DNA of 64,000 nucleotides, taken from contig NZ_AKIW01000028.1 in assembly GCF_000282635.1 (NCBI RefSeq), positions 42,313-106,312 of the forward strand, written 5' to 3'. Source of the DNA: Variovorax sp. CF313. Its GTDB lineage: Bacteria > Pseudomonadota > Gammaproteobacteria > Burkholderiales > Burkholderiaceae_C. Below, one piece after another: positions 36,729 to 44,622 of this stretch (positions are counted from its first letter, which is position 1; every line of letters begins with the position of its first letter). The position numbers and the translations under genes are program-made. The notes beneath the pieces are model-generated. The model had not been told where the DNA came from and made no database searches. It saw only the letters and a list, made by a program, of their open reading frames with translations.

Positions 36729-37001
36729 TCAGTATCCCGTTGATTTCGCTCGAAGCTCCTTCTTGTATCGCTTTATCAACGATTGCATTAGTTCAGCGGG
36801 CTCGACCGTCAGACCTTCGCATAGCAAAACTAGGCTAGTCAGTGATGGGCTAGTCGTCGCCGTCTCCAGCTTGGCGACGAATGTGCGGTTGAGACCCGCC
36901 GCGAATGCTAATTCTTCCTGATTGAAACCAAGAGCTGACCGCCGAGCCTTTAGCTCAGCTGCAAATGCTCTCAGCAGCGCAGGATTCTGAGTCGACCGCA
37001 T
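36729..37001 (-). CDS. XRE-family helix-turn-helix regulator
   Basis: This 90-residue protein is almost entirely an HTH_3 domain: LKARRSALGFNQEELAFAAG, NRTFVAKLETATTSPSL, and LLCEGLTVEPAELM. It resembles small phage- or toxin-antitoxin-type repressors. Its start codon lies on a perfect inverted repeat (37000-37020), so it probably represses itself. The island operon is transcribed the other way from the same gap, so it may control that too. Confidence 0.88.
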   Translation of the reverse strand: MRSTQNPALLRAFAAELKARRSALGFNQEELAFAAGLNRTFVAKLETATTSPSLTSLVLLCEGLTVEPAELMQSLIKRYKKELRAKSTGY

Positions 37002-37020
37002 GCAACGAATCTCGTTGCAT
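37000..37020. promoter_or_regulatory. Perfect 9-bp inverted repeat, likely XRE operator
   Basis: ATGCAACGA (37000-37008) and TCGTTGCAT (37012-37020) form a perfect palindrome with a 3-bp centre, overlapping the XRE start codon. The geometry fits a dimeric HTH repressor. Confidence 0.6.
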
Positions 37021-37040
37021 GGACTACTTTATGCACCCGC

Positions 37041-37053
37041 TTGTATGGTACAA
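37041..37053. promoter_or_regulatory. Second short palindrome in the XRE-operon gap
   Basis: TTGTA-TGG-TACAA is a perfect 5-bp inverted repeat about 40 bp from the first operator. It lies in the divergent promoter region and could be a second regulator site or part of the operon promoter. Confidence 0.4.
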
Positions 37054-37165
37054 ACTTGGAAAAATAGACTATCGAGAATGGGTTGATGCTCGCCATTTCT
37101 AAGCTGGATGGAAGGCCGCCGCTGAACCACTCACGGCGTTTGGCTTGCGCTCGGAAGGGCTGCGC

Positions 37166-37606
37166 ATGCTGATGCCGCTCTTGCTGGCACTTGGCATTGC
37201 TTTGGCTCTTTTCTATTGGGTATGGATCGCCGTTCCGCGCGGGACTCAGAGTCGGCGTGAGATCCTTCTTCAGACGGAGAGCCGGACATCGGGCGCCACG
37301 TTCTTCCCAGTCGACCCGCGTCGCATGCTGGGCGATTGGGATGAAACCTGCATCCTGTTCGATCCGGATGCCCGCAAGGCCTGCATCGTCGTTCGCGGAA
37401 AGAAAGCCCGAACCGTCGATTTCGAGTACTTCAACACCTGGCAGCTCAAGTGGACCGAATATCCCGCAAACCCGGTGTTTCGCTTTCAGCACGTGCACTT
37501 CCTCTTCGAGACCAGTGACTTCGATCGCCCGACGATTCGCGTCGCCGTGCCCTCCAGGTCCGATGGCGAGGCATGGAACGCCAAGCTCTCGATCCTGATG
37601 CCCTGA
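37166..37606 (+). CDS. Hypothetical membrane-anchored protein of the island operon
   Basis: This 146-residue protein has one N-terminal transmembrane helix (residues 2-23, MPLLLALGIALALFYWVWIA) and a soluble domain of unknown fold with Trp/Phe-rich strands (EYFNTWQLKWTEYP, FRFQHVHFLF). GGAAGGG lies 8 bases before ATG 37166, which is preferred to a TTG at 37145. It is the first gene of the operon, 30 bp before the first metallophosphoesterase. It is not recognised. Confidence 0.65.
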   Translation: MLMPLLLALGIALALFYWVWIAVPRGTQSRREILLQTESRTSGATFFPVDPRRMLGDWDETCILFDPDARKACIVVRGKKARTVDFEYFNTWQLKWTEYPANPVFRFQHVHFLFETSDFDRPTIRVAVPSRSDGEAWNAKLSILMP

Positions 37607-37636
37607 ATGCGCTGCTAAAGAAATGGGCCTACCGAC

Positions 37637-38470
37637 GTGAAGCTGCTCATCCTTTCGGACCTGCACCTCGAGTTCGGGACCTTTCTCGTCCCGAAGGTCG
37701 ACTACGACGCAGTGATCCTTGCTGGGGACATCTTCGTCCCCGGTTCCAAGGCCATGCGCTGGGCCCGGCGAGCAGTCAATTTCGGTGACACGGTCCCGAT
37801 CATCTTCGTGCCGGGCAACCACGAGTTCTACAGTGGTGTCCTCCAGACCACGCAGAAGGAAATGGCGCTGACCGCGGCCGCGTGCAAGGTTCATCTTCTG
37901 GCACCCGGCGAGGTCGTGATCGCCGGCGTCCGCTTTCTGGGCTGCACGCTGTGGACAGACTTCGAACTGCCGATCCAGACCAAGACAGGGTTGCTGGTAG
38001 ACACCGAACGGGCCAGGAAGGCGGCCAAGGTCCGTCTCAACGACTACTCAGCGATCCGGTGGGCCGAGGCGCAGGAATCCTCCGACGCACCCGTGGTAGC
38101 AGCCAAGTCAAGAAAGCGCCGCCTGGTACCCGAAGACACGCTGGCGCTCCACCAAAGTGACCGCGCCTGGCTGGCCCAGAAGCTGGCCGAGCCCTTTGAC
38201 GGGCCAACGGTGGTTGTGACCCACCACGCCCCGCACCGAAACTCTCTCGCGCGGCACTATCAGTCCGACTGGCTGTCCGCATCTTTTGTGAGCGAACTTC
38301 CAAGTTCCTTCTTCGAAGTGCCCTCGCTCTGGATTCACGGTCACCTCCATGAGAGTCACGATTATCAAGCGGGCAATTGCCGGGTGGTGTGCAATCCCCG
38401 TGGGTACTTGCAGCATGGCCGCGGCCTGGAGAACAAGCAGTTCAACCCCGAGTTCGTGGTCGAGCTATGA
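37637..38470 (+). CDS. Metallophosphoesterase 1 of the island operon
   Basis: This 277-residue calcineurin-like phosphoesterase carries all binuclear-metal motifs: D8 and H10 (SDLHLEF), D31 (LAGDIF), N61-H62-E63 (PGNHEF), H196 (VVTHHAPH), and H234/H236 (IHGHLHESHDY). It starts at a GTG. Enzymes of this fold cleave phosphodiesters or monoesters of nucleotides or nucleic acids, but the substrate cannot be read. Its stop overlaps the next start (ATGA). It is a close paralogue of the gene at 40651-41493. Confidence 0.9.
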   Translation: MKLLILSDLHLEFGTFLVPKVDYDAVILAGDIFVPGSKAMRWARRAVNFGDTVPIIFVPGNHEFYSGVLQTTQKEMALTAAACKVHLLAPGEVVIAGVRFLGCTLWTDFELPIQTKTGLLVDTERARKAAKVRLNDYSAIRWAEAQESSDAPVVAAKSRKRRLVPEDTLALHQSDRAWLAQKLAEPFDGPTVVVTHHAPHRNSLARHYQSDWLSASFVSELPSSFFEVPSLWIHGHLHESHDYQAGNCRVVCNPRGYLQHGRGLENKQFNPEFVVEL

Positions 38471-38682
38471 GTGACATCCAGTCATCTACCCACACGATCC
38501 AGCAAGTGCTGGCTGCCGCGACTGCGGTCTCGGGTGGGGACTTTGAGGCGGCCATCCTCTGGTACAGGAACGAGCCATTCGCGCTGTTTGATTGCAGGAC
38601 CACCGAGTCGCTGGTAGCCGAAGGGCGAGCCGCCGATGTGCTCGATCTCCTTGAGTCCTTCCAGGCCGGGTTTGCTGGATGA
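38467..38682 (+). CDS. Small DUF2384-like (Xre/MbcA/ParS toxin-binding) protein
   Basis: This 71-residue protein has a C-terminal half that looks like the toxin-binding domain of Xre/MbcA/ParS antitoxins: AAILWYRNEPFALFD, then the helix TTESLVAEGRAADVLDLLES and a final GFAG. The usual N-terminal HTH is missing. It overlaps both neighbours by 4 nt, so it is made in step with the phosphoesterase and the HAD protein. Antitoxins of this class normally pair with RES-domain toxins; none is present. Family assignment is by motif, without a profile search. Confidence 0.65.
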   Translation: MSDIQSSTHTIQQVLAAATAVSGGDFEAAILWYRNEPFALFDCRTTESLVAEGRAADVLDLLESFQAGFAG

Positions 38683-39215
38683 TGAAGCCCTGTACTTGCC
38701 GTCTACCCATGGCGGAAGCGGCGCTGACCCATGATGCCTTTGGTCGCACGAGTGATTCCAGCGATTTGCTGTTCCTGGATATCGATGGTGTTCTTCATCC
38801 TGTCGGCGTGGACTACTCTTTTAGCAGCAGGTTCTTCAGCCATTTGCCACGGCTGGAAGCGCTTCTTCGAGAGTTCGAGTCTGTCGACGTCGTCATCTCG
38901 TCGGATTGGCGGCTGGCCGAAAGCATCGAGCAGTTGCAGCAGTATTTCAGCGATGACATTCGGCACCGGATCATCGGAGCGACGCCGCAGATTGACCCGA
39001 ATCTGGTCGTCCGATACCGACGGCAGTTGGAGATCCAGACTTGGCTCGACGGGAACGGCCGCAGTGACGCAGAGTGGGTCGCGCTTGACGATTGGCCCTC
39101 GAACTTCGAAGCGGGCTTCACGCGGCTCGTGCTCACCGATCCCAAGCGTGCATTCGATCAAGACAGCTTCCAGGAACTGCGCTCGCACTTCCTGCGGTTC
39201 GCGGCTGGACGATGA
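38679..39215 (+). CDS. HAD-family protein 1 (Swiss-Army-Knife RNA-repair HAD type)
   Basis: This 178-residue protein has a non-conserved tail (residues 1-28), then a compact HAD domain: nucleophile motif LFLDIDGVLHP (D34, D36), motif II VVISSDWR (S74), and acidic motif WVALDDW (D137, D138). The small cap-less layout with SSDWR and EIQTWL matches the HAD family first noted in Swiss-Army-Knife RNA-repair proteins. It would remove a phosphate, possibly from an RNA end, but that is inference. Start ATG 38679 overlaps the upstream stop. Confidence 0.82.
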   Translation: MMKPCTCRLPMAEAALTHDAFGRTSDSSDLLFLDIDGVLHPVGVDYSFSSRFFSHLPRLEALLREFESVDVVISSDWRLAESIEQLQQYFSDDIRHRIIGATPQIDPNLVVRYRRQLEIQTWLDGNGRSDAEWVALDDWPSNFEAGFTRLVLTDPKRAFDQDSFQELRSHFLRFAAGR

Positions 39216-39234
39216 ACCGCCATCGGCACATGAG

Positions 39235-40170
39235 ATGAAACCGCTCATCCCGTCAGACCTTCATGCGCGATCCGAGCGCGAGCGGTCAGCGCCAAAGCTG
39301 ATGTTCTTCGGCGACCCCCACGGCTACTTCGACCCCGTGATCGCTGCGGTCGAGCGCTTTCGGCCCAAGGCGATCGTGCTGTTGGGAGACCTCCAGGCGC
39401 GCCAACCTCTGCAGATCGAGCTGCAGTCGATCCTGCCTCTCACCGAGGTCCACTGGATACACGGGAATCACGATACCGACGGGGATTTGGACTACCAGAA
39501 TCTGTTCGACTCAGACCTCGCAGATCGAAGTCTGCATTGCCGCATCGTCTCCGTCGCTGGTTACCGGGTCGCCGGCTTGGGGGGCATCTTCCGCAGCAAG
39601 ATCTGGGATCCGCGGTGGCCGATTGAAGAGGCGGCGTTCCAGTCGAGCGACGCCATGCGTCGAACCATGAAGAGCCACGAGCGGTGGCGCGACGGTATTT
39701 CCCGCAAGCACCGATCCTCCATCTTCCCGGATGAGTACCAGCGGTTGCTGCGGAGCGGCCCCGCCGACATCCTGGTGACGCACGAGGCGCCGTCGGCCCA
39801 TCCACACGGCTGGAAAGCGATCGACGAACTCGCCGAGAAGCTCGGCGTCCAGCTGGTGGTTCACGGCCACCACCATCAGAACATCGACTATCTCGGCGAG
39901 GGCCTGATGACCGCCGCAGCGCCTTTCCGTGCCTTCGGGGTTGATATGGGCTCGCATCTGGCATGGCCGCGCGATGAGCCTGGGCCGGGAGGGCCTCTAC
40001 AAGACGTGCTCGACCTCGCTACTCAGGTGTTCGGCGCAGCGGCCCAAGCCTGGCTGGACAAGCCGCACGAACTGCTCGATGGTCAAACGCCGGCGGCGTT
40101 CGCGGCCGGGGGTGGCTCTGACAAGGTGCGATCGATGCTCAACGCCATTCAACACGGCGGTGTCGTATGA
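39235..40170 (+). CDS. Metallophosphoesterase 2 fused to a DUF2384-like domain
   Basis: This is a two-domain protein of 311 residues. Residues 1-10 (MKPLIPSDLH) look like a decayed copy of the MKLLILSDLH start of the paralogues. The real phosphoesterase runs from about 21 to 235: D27/H29 (FFGDPHG), D52 (LLGDLQ), N79-H80-D81 (HGNHDTD), H183 (VTHEAPS), H210/H212 (VHGHHHQNID). Residues about 262-311 form a toxin-binding-like domain (AWLDKPHELLDGQTPAAF, SDKVRSMLNAIQHG). This fuses two activities that are separate genes just upstream. Confidence 0.85.
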   Translation: MKPLIPSDLHARSERERSAPKLMFFGDPHGYFDPVIAAVERFRPKAIVLLGDLQARQPLQIELQSILPLTEVHWIHGNHDTDGDLDYQNLFDSDLADRSLHCRIVSVAGYRVAGLGGIFRSKIWDPRWPIEEAAFQSSDAMRRTMKSHERWRDGISRKHRSSIFPDEYQRLLRSGPADILVTHEAPSAHPHGWKAIDELAEKLGVQLVVHGHHHQNIDYLGEGLMTAAAPFRAFGVDMGSHLAWPRDEPGPGGPLQDVLDLATQVFGAAAQAWLDKPHELLDGQTPAAFAAGGGSDKVRSMLNAIQHGGVV

Positions 40171-40201
40171 GGGCCGATGGATATGGGCCAGGAGATTCAG
40201 G

Positions 40202-40654
40202 GTGATCCTGTTCCTAGATTTCGACGGCGTGCTGCATCCGGAGGGGGAAGATCACATCCTCAACGGCGGCGTCGACTTCTGCTTCCTGCCACGCCTGGAG
40301 GCGTTGCTGCGCGAGTTCACACACGTGAAGATCGTCATCAGTTCATCGTGGCGCGAGCAGCTTCTCTACAAGACCTTGCTGAAGCCGTTCTCCAGCGACA
40401 TCCGGGCTCGGATTCTCGGGGCCACGCCGCATTCGGGTTTCGGCCTTCCACCGCCGTATGGGAAGCGTGAAGGAGAGATTCTCGCCTGGCTCCAGATCCA
40501 CGATGCCGTCGACGAACCTTGGGTCGCGCTCGACGATGCCTACTGGCAGTTCGATCACTGCAAGGACCACCTGGTGATGTGCGGCTCGTTCGTCGGCTTC
40601 GACGACAAGGCCAGCGCCGAGCTTCGTGCGCGCTTTGAAGGAGTATCCCGATGA
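40202..40654 (+). CDS. HAD-family protein 2 (Swiss-Army-Knife RNA-repair HAD type)
   Basis: This 150-residue protein is almost only the HAD core: ILFLDFDGVLHPEG (D6, D8), VISSSWRE (S47-S49), EILAWLQ, and WVALDDAYWQFD (D111, D112). It is a paralogue of the HAD protein at 38679 but lacks its N-terminal tail. GTG 40202 is chosen because AGGAG lies 7 bases upstream. Its stop overlaps the start of the third phosphoesterase by 4 nt. Confidence 0.83.
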   Translation: MILFLDFDGVLHPEGEDHILNGGVDFCFLPRLEALLREFTHVKIVISSSWREQLLYKTLLKPFSSDIRARILGATPHSGFGLPPPYGKREGEILAWLQIHDAVDEPWVALDDAYWQFDHCKDHLVMCGSFVGFDDKASAELRARFEGVSR

Positions 40655-41493
40655 AACTACTGGTTCTTTCCGACCTCCACCTCGAGTTTGCGCCGTTCGA
40701 ACCGGCGCCCGATCTTGAGTTCGATGTCGTCATCCTCGCCGGCGACATTCATTCGCCGGCCAAGCGTGCTGTCCAGTGGGCAGCGGATCGTTTTCGCGGC
40801 AAGCCTGTCATCTATGTGATCGGGAACCACGAATGCTTCGATGGCCAGATCGAAACGACGCTGGCAGAAGCGCGCCATGAAGCCGAAGGAACCAATGTCC
40901 ATCTGCTCGATGGTGACGAGTTGGTGATCGACGGCGTGCGCTTCCTCGGCGCGACACTGTGGACAGACTTCGAGCTCGCCATCGAGACGCCCGAAGGACT
41001 GGTCAGCGACGTAGCGCGTGCCATGAAGATGGCGACCAATCTGCTGAACGACTACACGTTGATCCGCGCACCCGACGAGTCGGCGGAACCCGGTACCTGG
41101 CGCTACAAGCAAGGAAGAAAGCTTCAAGCGGAGGACACGCTTCGGATTCATCAGGCGCAACGCGCCTGGCTGCAGGCGAAGCTCGTGGCACCGTTTGCAG
41201 GACCGACGATGGTCGTGACACACCATGCCCCCCACCGTGGCTCGCTTTCACAGCGCCATGCGGATGACTGGGCATCGGGCGCCTTCGTCAGCGAGCTTCC
41301 GGAGTCTTTCTTTGATGTACCTGTGCTCTGGGTACATGGACACACGCATCAGCAGTTCGATTATCGGACCCGTTCGTGTCGAGTTGTCTGCAATCCGCGC
41401 GGCTACATGAACTGGAGCGGGAGGATCGAGAACAAGGCGTTCGATCCGGGATTGGTCATCGATGTAAAAGTTCTTGCCCACAGGGGTGGCTAG
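40651..41493 (+). CDS. Metallophosphoesterase 3 of the island operon
   Basis: This 280-residue calcineurin-like enzyme is clearly paralogous to the one at 37637: D8/H10 (SDLHLEF), D32 (LAGDIHS), N59-H60-E61 (IGNHECF), THHAPHRGSL, and VHGHTHQQFDY. The C-terminal VVCNPRGY block is shared almost exactly. It is coupled to the preceding HAD gene. It is the last gene of the operon. A minus-strand frame overlaps its 3' end by about 246 nt and is unlikely to be functional there. Confidence 0.9.
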   Translation: MKLLVLSDLHLEFAPFEPAPDLEFDVVILAGDIHSPAKRAVQWAADRFRGKPVIYVIGNHECFDGQIETTLAEARHEAEGTNVHLLDGDELVIDGVRFLGATLWTDFELAIETPEGLVSDVARAMKMATNLLNDYTLIRAPDESAEPGTWRYKQGRKLQAEDTLRIHQAQRAWLQAKLVAPFAGPTMVVTHHAPHRGSLSQRHADDWASGAFVSELPESFFDVPVLWVHGHTHQQFDYRTRSCRVVCNPRGYMNWSGRIENKAFDPGLVIDVKVLAHRGG

Positions 41494-41760
41494 AGCTCTT
41501 TCGAAACATTCGTCTATCGAAGTGGCCCCGCTTGATTCATACGCACCATGAGACCATGACATGCGGTACCGCATCCGAAGGAGAGTGATCCACGCAATGA
41601 GGGCGCCAAGCAGCGCACCTGGCAGGATCAGTATCCAGAAATTGTGGCCGCATACCAATGAATCAGAAATGCCAGGTAGAGAGCAAGCGACCGTTGGAAG
41701 CAGCCATCCTCCGACGAAGAAGACACCGATCACCAAGAAGATTTTGAGCAAGTATTTCAT
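41248..41760 (-). pseudogene. Small membrane protein gene, 3' end probably replaced by the island operon
   Basis: The frame reads 170 residues from ATG 41760. The first 75 or so are convincing: a helix MKYLLKIFLVIGVFFVGGWL, a loop with two Cys, and a second helix FWILILPGALLGALIAWITL. The last 82 codons lie antisense inside the third phosphoesterase gene, so the natural 3' end was probably lost at a junction near 41494-41550. It follows the RHS remnant by 34 bp, the usual place of an immunity gene, which is its likely original role. Confidence 0.5.
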
Positions 41761-41794
41761 AATCAAAGAGGCGGCCGGAACTATTGCCTTGAGA

Positions 41795-42935
41795 CTAGTT
41801 GGATGTAGGAGGAAGCGTAGTGCAAGGGCAGCTTGCCTGAAGGCACCGGATAATTTCCTTGCTCCTAGCGATGGCATCGGCCTGCTCAGCATCAGTCGGA
41901 TTGGCATCTCCATTGATGTGTTCTCTAGACGGTATCCCGCCACCCCAAATTTGCCAGTTCTTGTGTCTGCGTGCCGCTGCATCCTGGGCGGCATGCAAGG
42001 CTCGGCCCAGCCCCTGCATGGTGCAACTAGCGAGTTGCTGATCAATAAAGTCCTCGTATCTTTTCTTGCACTCGTCAGTGCTCCAACCCCTTGCGCACAT
42101 CGCGTGCCCGTGCGAGTTGTCCGGGCTTTGTGAACCATCGGTCCAGTCAGCACCTGTGGAGAAGCCTGCAGCACGCCATACGACTCGCTCGCTGTACCCC
42201 ATCTGCTGCATCGCAGTGCTAATGAAATAGGTATGCCATGGTCCAAGGAATAGTCCAAACGGGTCGGTAAACTTCAGAGCGATGGCTGCCACATAGATAC
42301 GTCGATTCGGGCCACCCGCAAGCCCGATTGGATCGTTCTGAAGGTACGACCCGATTCGGGCGTCATAGCTTCGAAAATAGTTGTAGAACAGCCTTGACTC
42401 TTTATCCGCATACTGCCCCGGATACCTTAGGTTGAATTGCACCTCCGAGATGCTGGTGGCCCCCGGGCTCGGCGTGACCTCGTGATTCGCGAAACGGTTC
42501 CTTGCGATCGTGGGCTGATCTTCCCCAAAAGCGCTGTAGCCCCATTGCCAGACCGCCTGGCCATTGGCGTTGGTGAGCTTCCTGGGGGTGTTCAGGTGAT
42601 CGCTGTGGATGGCATAGGTGTCACCATCGATGACCGCCGCAATCGGCATCGGCCCGTTGCCCGTCGGCAGGTAGATGTACTGGCTCTGCCCCGCCCCCGC
42701 TGCTGCCCACCTCCGCAATCAGCGTGCCCTGCTCGTCATAGACGTAGGCGTAGCCCAACTGCTCAGCCTGCGTGGTGCTCGGGCTCCACAGCTTCGTAAA
42801 GAACGCGATCAGGCTGGCCATGAAACCAGGGTCCGTCTCGTCGCCCTGGCTCGGCGGGTACAGCGGCTCCGTCTTGAACACCCGCTGTCCCAGCGCGTTA
42901 TGCGCATAGCGCGTGGTGGGGCTGACGTCGTCTGC
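41795..42935 (-). pseudogene. RHS-repeat protein remnant with a C-terminal toxin-like tip
   Basis: This is the 3' part of an rhs gene. Recognisable RHS core text runs from TTRYAHNALGQRVFK through GPMPIAAVIDG, SDHLNTPRKLTN and YFRSYDARIGSYLQNDPIGLAGG. A one-base frameshift lies in the G-rich run near 42690-42700, and the 5' region is missing upstream of about 42935. After the core, a variable tip of about 150 residues has GRALHAAQDAAARRHKNW and REHINGDANPT, a His/Asp pattern like zinc phospholipase or nuclease toxins. The toxin class is inference. Confidence 0.8.
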
Positions 42936-42946
42936 CCTGCGCCGAT

Positions 42947-42974
42947 GTCGCCGAGGCCCGCCGGCCTCGGCGAC
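42947..42974. terminator. Hairpin downstream of terC
   Basis: GTCGCCGAGGCC (42947-42958) pairs perfectly with 42963-42974 across a 4-nt loop, 5 bp after the terC stop. There is no T-run, so it may act as a 3' end stabiliser or a Rho-dependent stop. Confidence 0.6.
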
Positions 42975-42979
42975 AGAGG

Positions 42980-43996
42980 TTACTGGGAGGGACTGCTTGC
43001 TTCCTCGGCCTGCTCGCGATGCATCGCTTCGGCGCTTGTCTTCCACAGCGACACCACGATACCGCCTGCTATCAGCACGAAAGTCACGGTGAGCGAGATC
43101 ACGGGTGGGATCTTGCCGATCAACCCCACAAGGAAGATCTTGCTGCCGATGAACACGAGCACTAGGGCCAGCGCGTACTTGAGGTACTTGAAGCGATGGA
43201 TCATGGCCGCCAGCGCGAAGTACAGCGCCCGCAGGCCCAGGATGGCAAAGATGTTGCTCGTGTAGACGATGAACGGATCGTTCGTGATCGCAAAGATGGC
43301 GGGTACCGAGTCCACGGCAAAGACAAGATCCACAAACTCGATCAGGACCAGCGCCAGGAACAGCGGCGTGGCAAACCGCTCAATCCGGCCGCTGCCGGCG
43401 TCGGTCTCGCGCACCCAGAACGCGTTGCCGCGCAGGCCATCGGTCACGCGCATGTGCCGCTTGAGGAGCTTGAGCAGCGGGTTGCTGGCGATGTCCGGCA
43501 CATGGTCTGCGATCACCCACATCTTAATGCCGGTGAAAACCAGAAAGATACCGAACAGGTAGAGCAGCCAGCTGAACTGGCTCACCAGGCTGGCGCCCAG
43601 CGCGATCATGATCGCGCGCAGCACGATCACGCCCAGGATGCCCCAGAACAGCACGCGGTGCTGGTATTGCCGGGGGATGGCGAAGAAAGTGAAGATCAGC
43701 GCGATGACGAACACGTTGTCCATCGAGAGCGACTTCTCGATCAGGAAGCCGGTGTAGTAGTCCATGCCGCTTTGCGCGCCCAGGTACCACCACACCCATG
43801 CGCCGAACAGCAGCGCCGCGCTGATGTAGCCGGCCGACAGCACAAGGCTCTCGCGCACGCCGATCTCGCGGTCGTCCTTGTGCAGCACGCCCAGGTCGAA
43901 CGCCAGCAAGGCGACGACGATGCCGATGAATGCCAGCCATATCCAGGCCGGTTTGCCCAAAAAGTCCGTCAGCAGGAATGGAACGAGTGCGTCCAT
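42980..43996 (-). CDS. TerC-family integral membrane protein (Alx-like)
   Basis: This 338-residue membrane protein has about nine hydrophobic helices. It has the TerC signatures EKSLSMDNVFVIALIF (acidic residues in a helix) and LIEFVDLVFAVDSVPAIFA. The family includes Alx and TerC, linked to Mn(II) export, pH stress and tellurite resistance. A soluble loop of about 25 residues separates the two halves. It is the first gene to the right of the island and looks core. No clear yybP-ykoY riboswitch was found upstream. Confidence 0.92.
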   Translation of the reverse strand: MDALVPFLLTDFLGKPAWIWLAFIGIVVALLAFDLGVLHKDDREIGVRESLVLSAGYISAALLFGAWVWWYLGAQSGMDYYTGFLIEKSLSMDNVFVIALIFTFFAIPRQYQHRVLFWGILGVIVLRAIMIALGASLVSQFSWLLYLFGIFLVFTGIKMWVIADHVPDIASNPLLKLLKRHMRVTDGLRGNAFWVRETDAGSGRIERFATPLFLALVLIEFVDLVFAVDSVPAIFAITNDPFIVYTSNIFAILGLRALYFALAAMIHRFKYLKYALALVLVFIGSKIFLVGLIGKIPPVISLTVTFVLIAGGIVVSLWKTSAEAMHREQAEEASSPSQ

Positions 43997-44129
43997 GGTG
44001 TTGGTTCTTGTCGTGGAGGTGTTGAAAATGGGTGACGGCGCATGGCGCCGCACGTGTCATGCCGCATCCGACCTGCGGCTGTACAGGCCCTGATGCGTCA
44101 TCGCAGCGTCATTGCGGCGTTGTTGCAGC

Positions 44130-44540
44130 TCACCGGGCAACGGTGATGCCAGGTGCGCCGGAGCCGGCCCCGCGACGCTTGAGAAAAGCGATCAGGGCAT
44201 GGGCGCCAACGGCCAAGGCCACGAGCACCGCGGTGCCCAGGCCCCACACCCCCCAGGCCAGCACCGTGATTGCGCCGGACAGGGCGGGCACGGCGTCGAG
44301 GACGGCCTGAAGCATCGAGCTCGCCGACGCGATCATGGTGGCGAGTTCCTGCGCCAGCCCGGGCGGCGTCCAGGCCCTGAGCCAGTCGGGGACCAGGATC
44401 GCGCCCGCGGCGGGCGCGCCGCTGCCCAGAGCGCCTGCGTTGACGACCGCCCAGGCCACTGCCGCATGCGTGCCCCAGCAGGCCAGCGACCACAAGGCCA
44501 GGAGCACGGACGAGAGAAACCAGCTGATTGCGTAAAACAT
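44130..44540 (-). CDS. Hypothetical membrane protein upstream of terC
   Basis: This 136-residue protein has a hydrophobic N-terminal helix (residues 4-22), a Pro/Ala-rich periplasmic-like loop, and a second hydrophobic segment (residues about 90-115) ending with a basic tail LKRRGAGSG. No family is recognised. GGAAC-like purines precede ATG 44540. It is divergent from the NhaR-like regulator and points toward terC, so it is a possible target of that regulator. Confidence 0.65.
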   Translation of the reverse strand: MFYAISWFLSSVLLALWSLACWGTHAAVAWAVVNAGALGSGAPAAGAILVPDWLRAWTPPGLAQELATMIASASSMLQAVLDAVPALSGAITVLAWGVWGLGTAVLVALAVGAHALIAFLKRRGAGSGAPGITVAR

Positions 44541-44622
44541 GGGTGTCGTTCCTTCAAAATGGCAGGCGCCCAGTATGGAGATGGGGCATCGTGATAGACA
44601 CCAGATTTCTTCGAACTTAGTA

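Noticed and set aside
43997..44110. yybP-ykoY-type Mn riboswitch upstream of terC
   Set aside because: TerC/Alx genes often have one, but the conserved core and flanking helices could not be found here.
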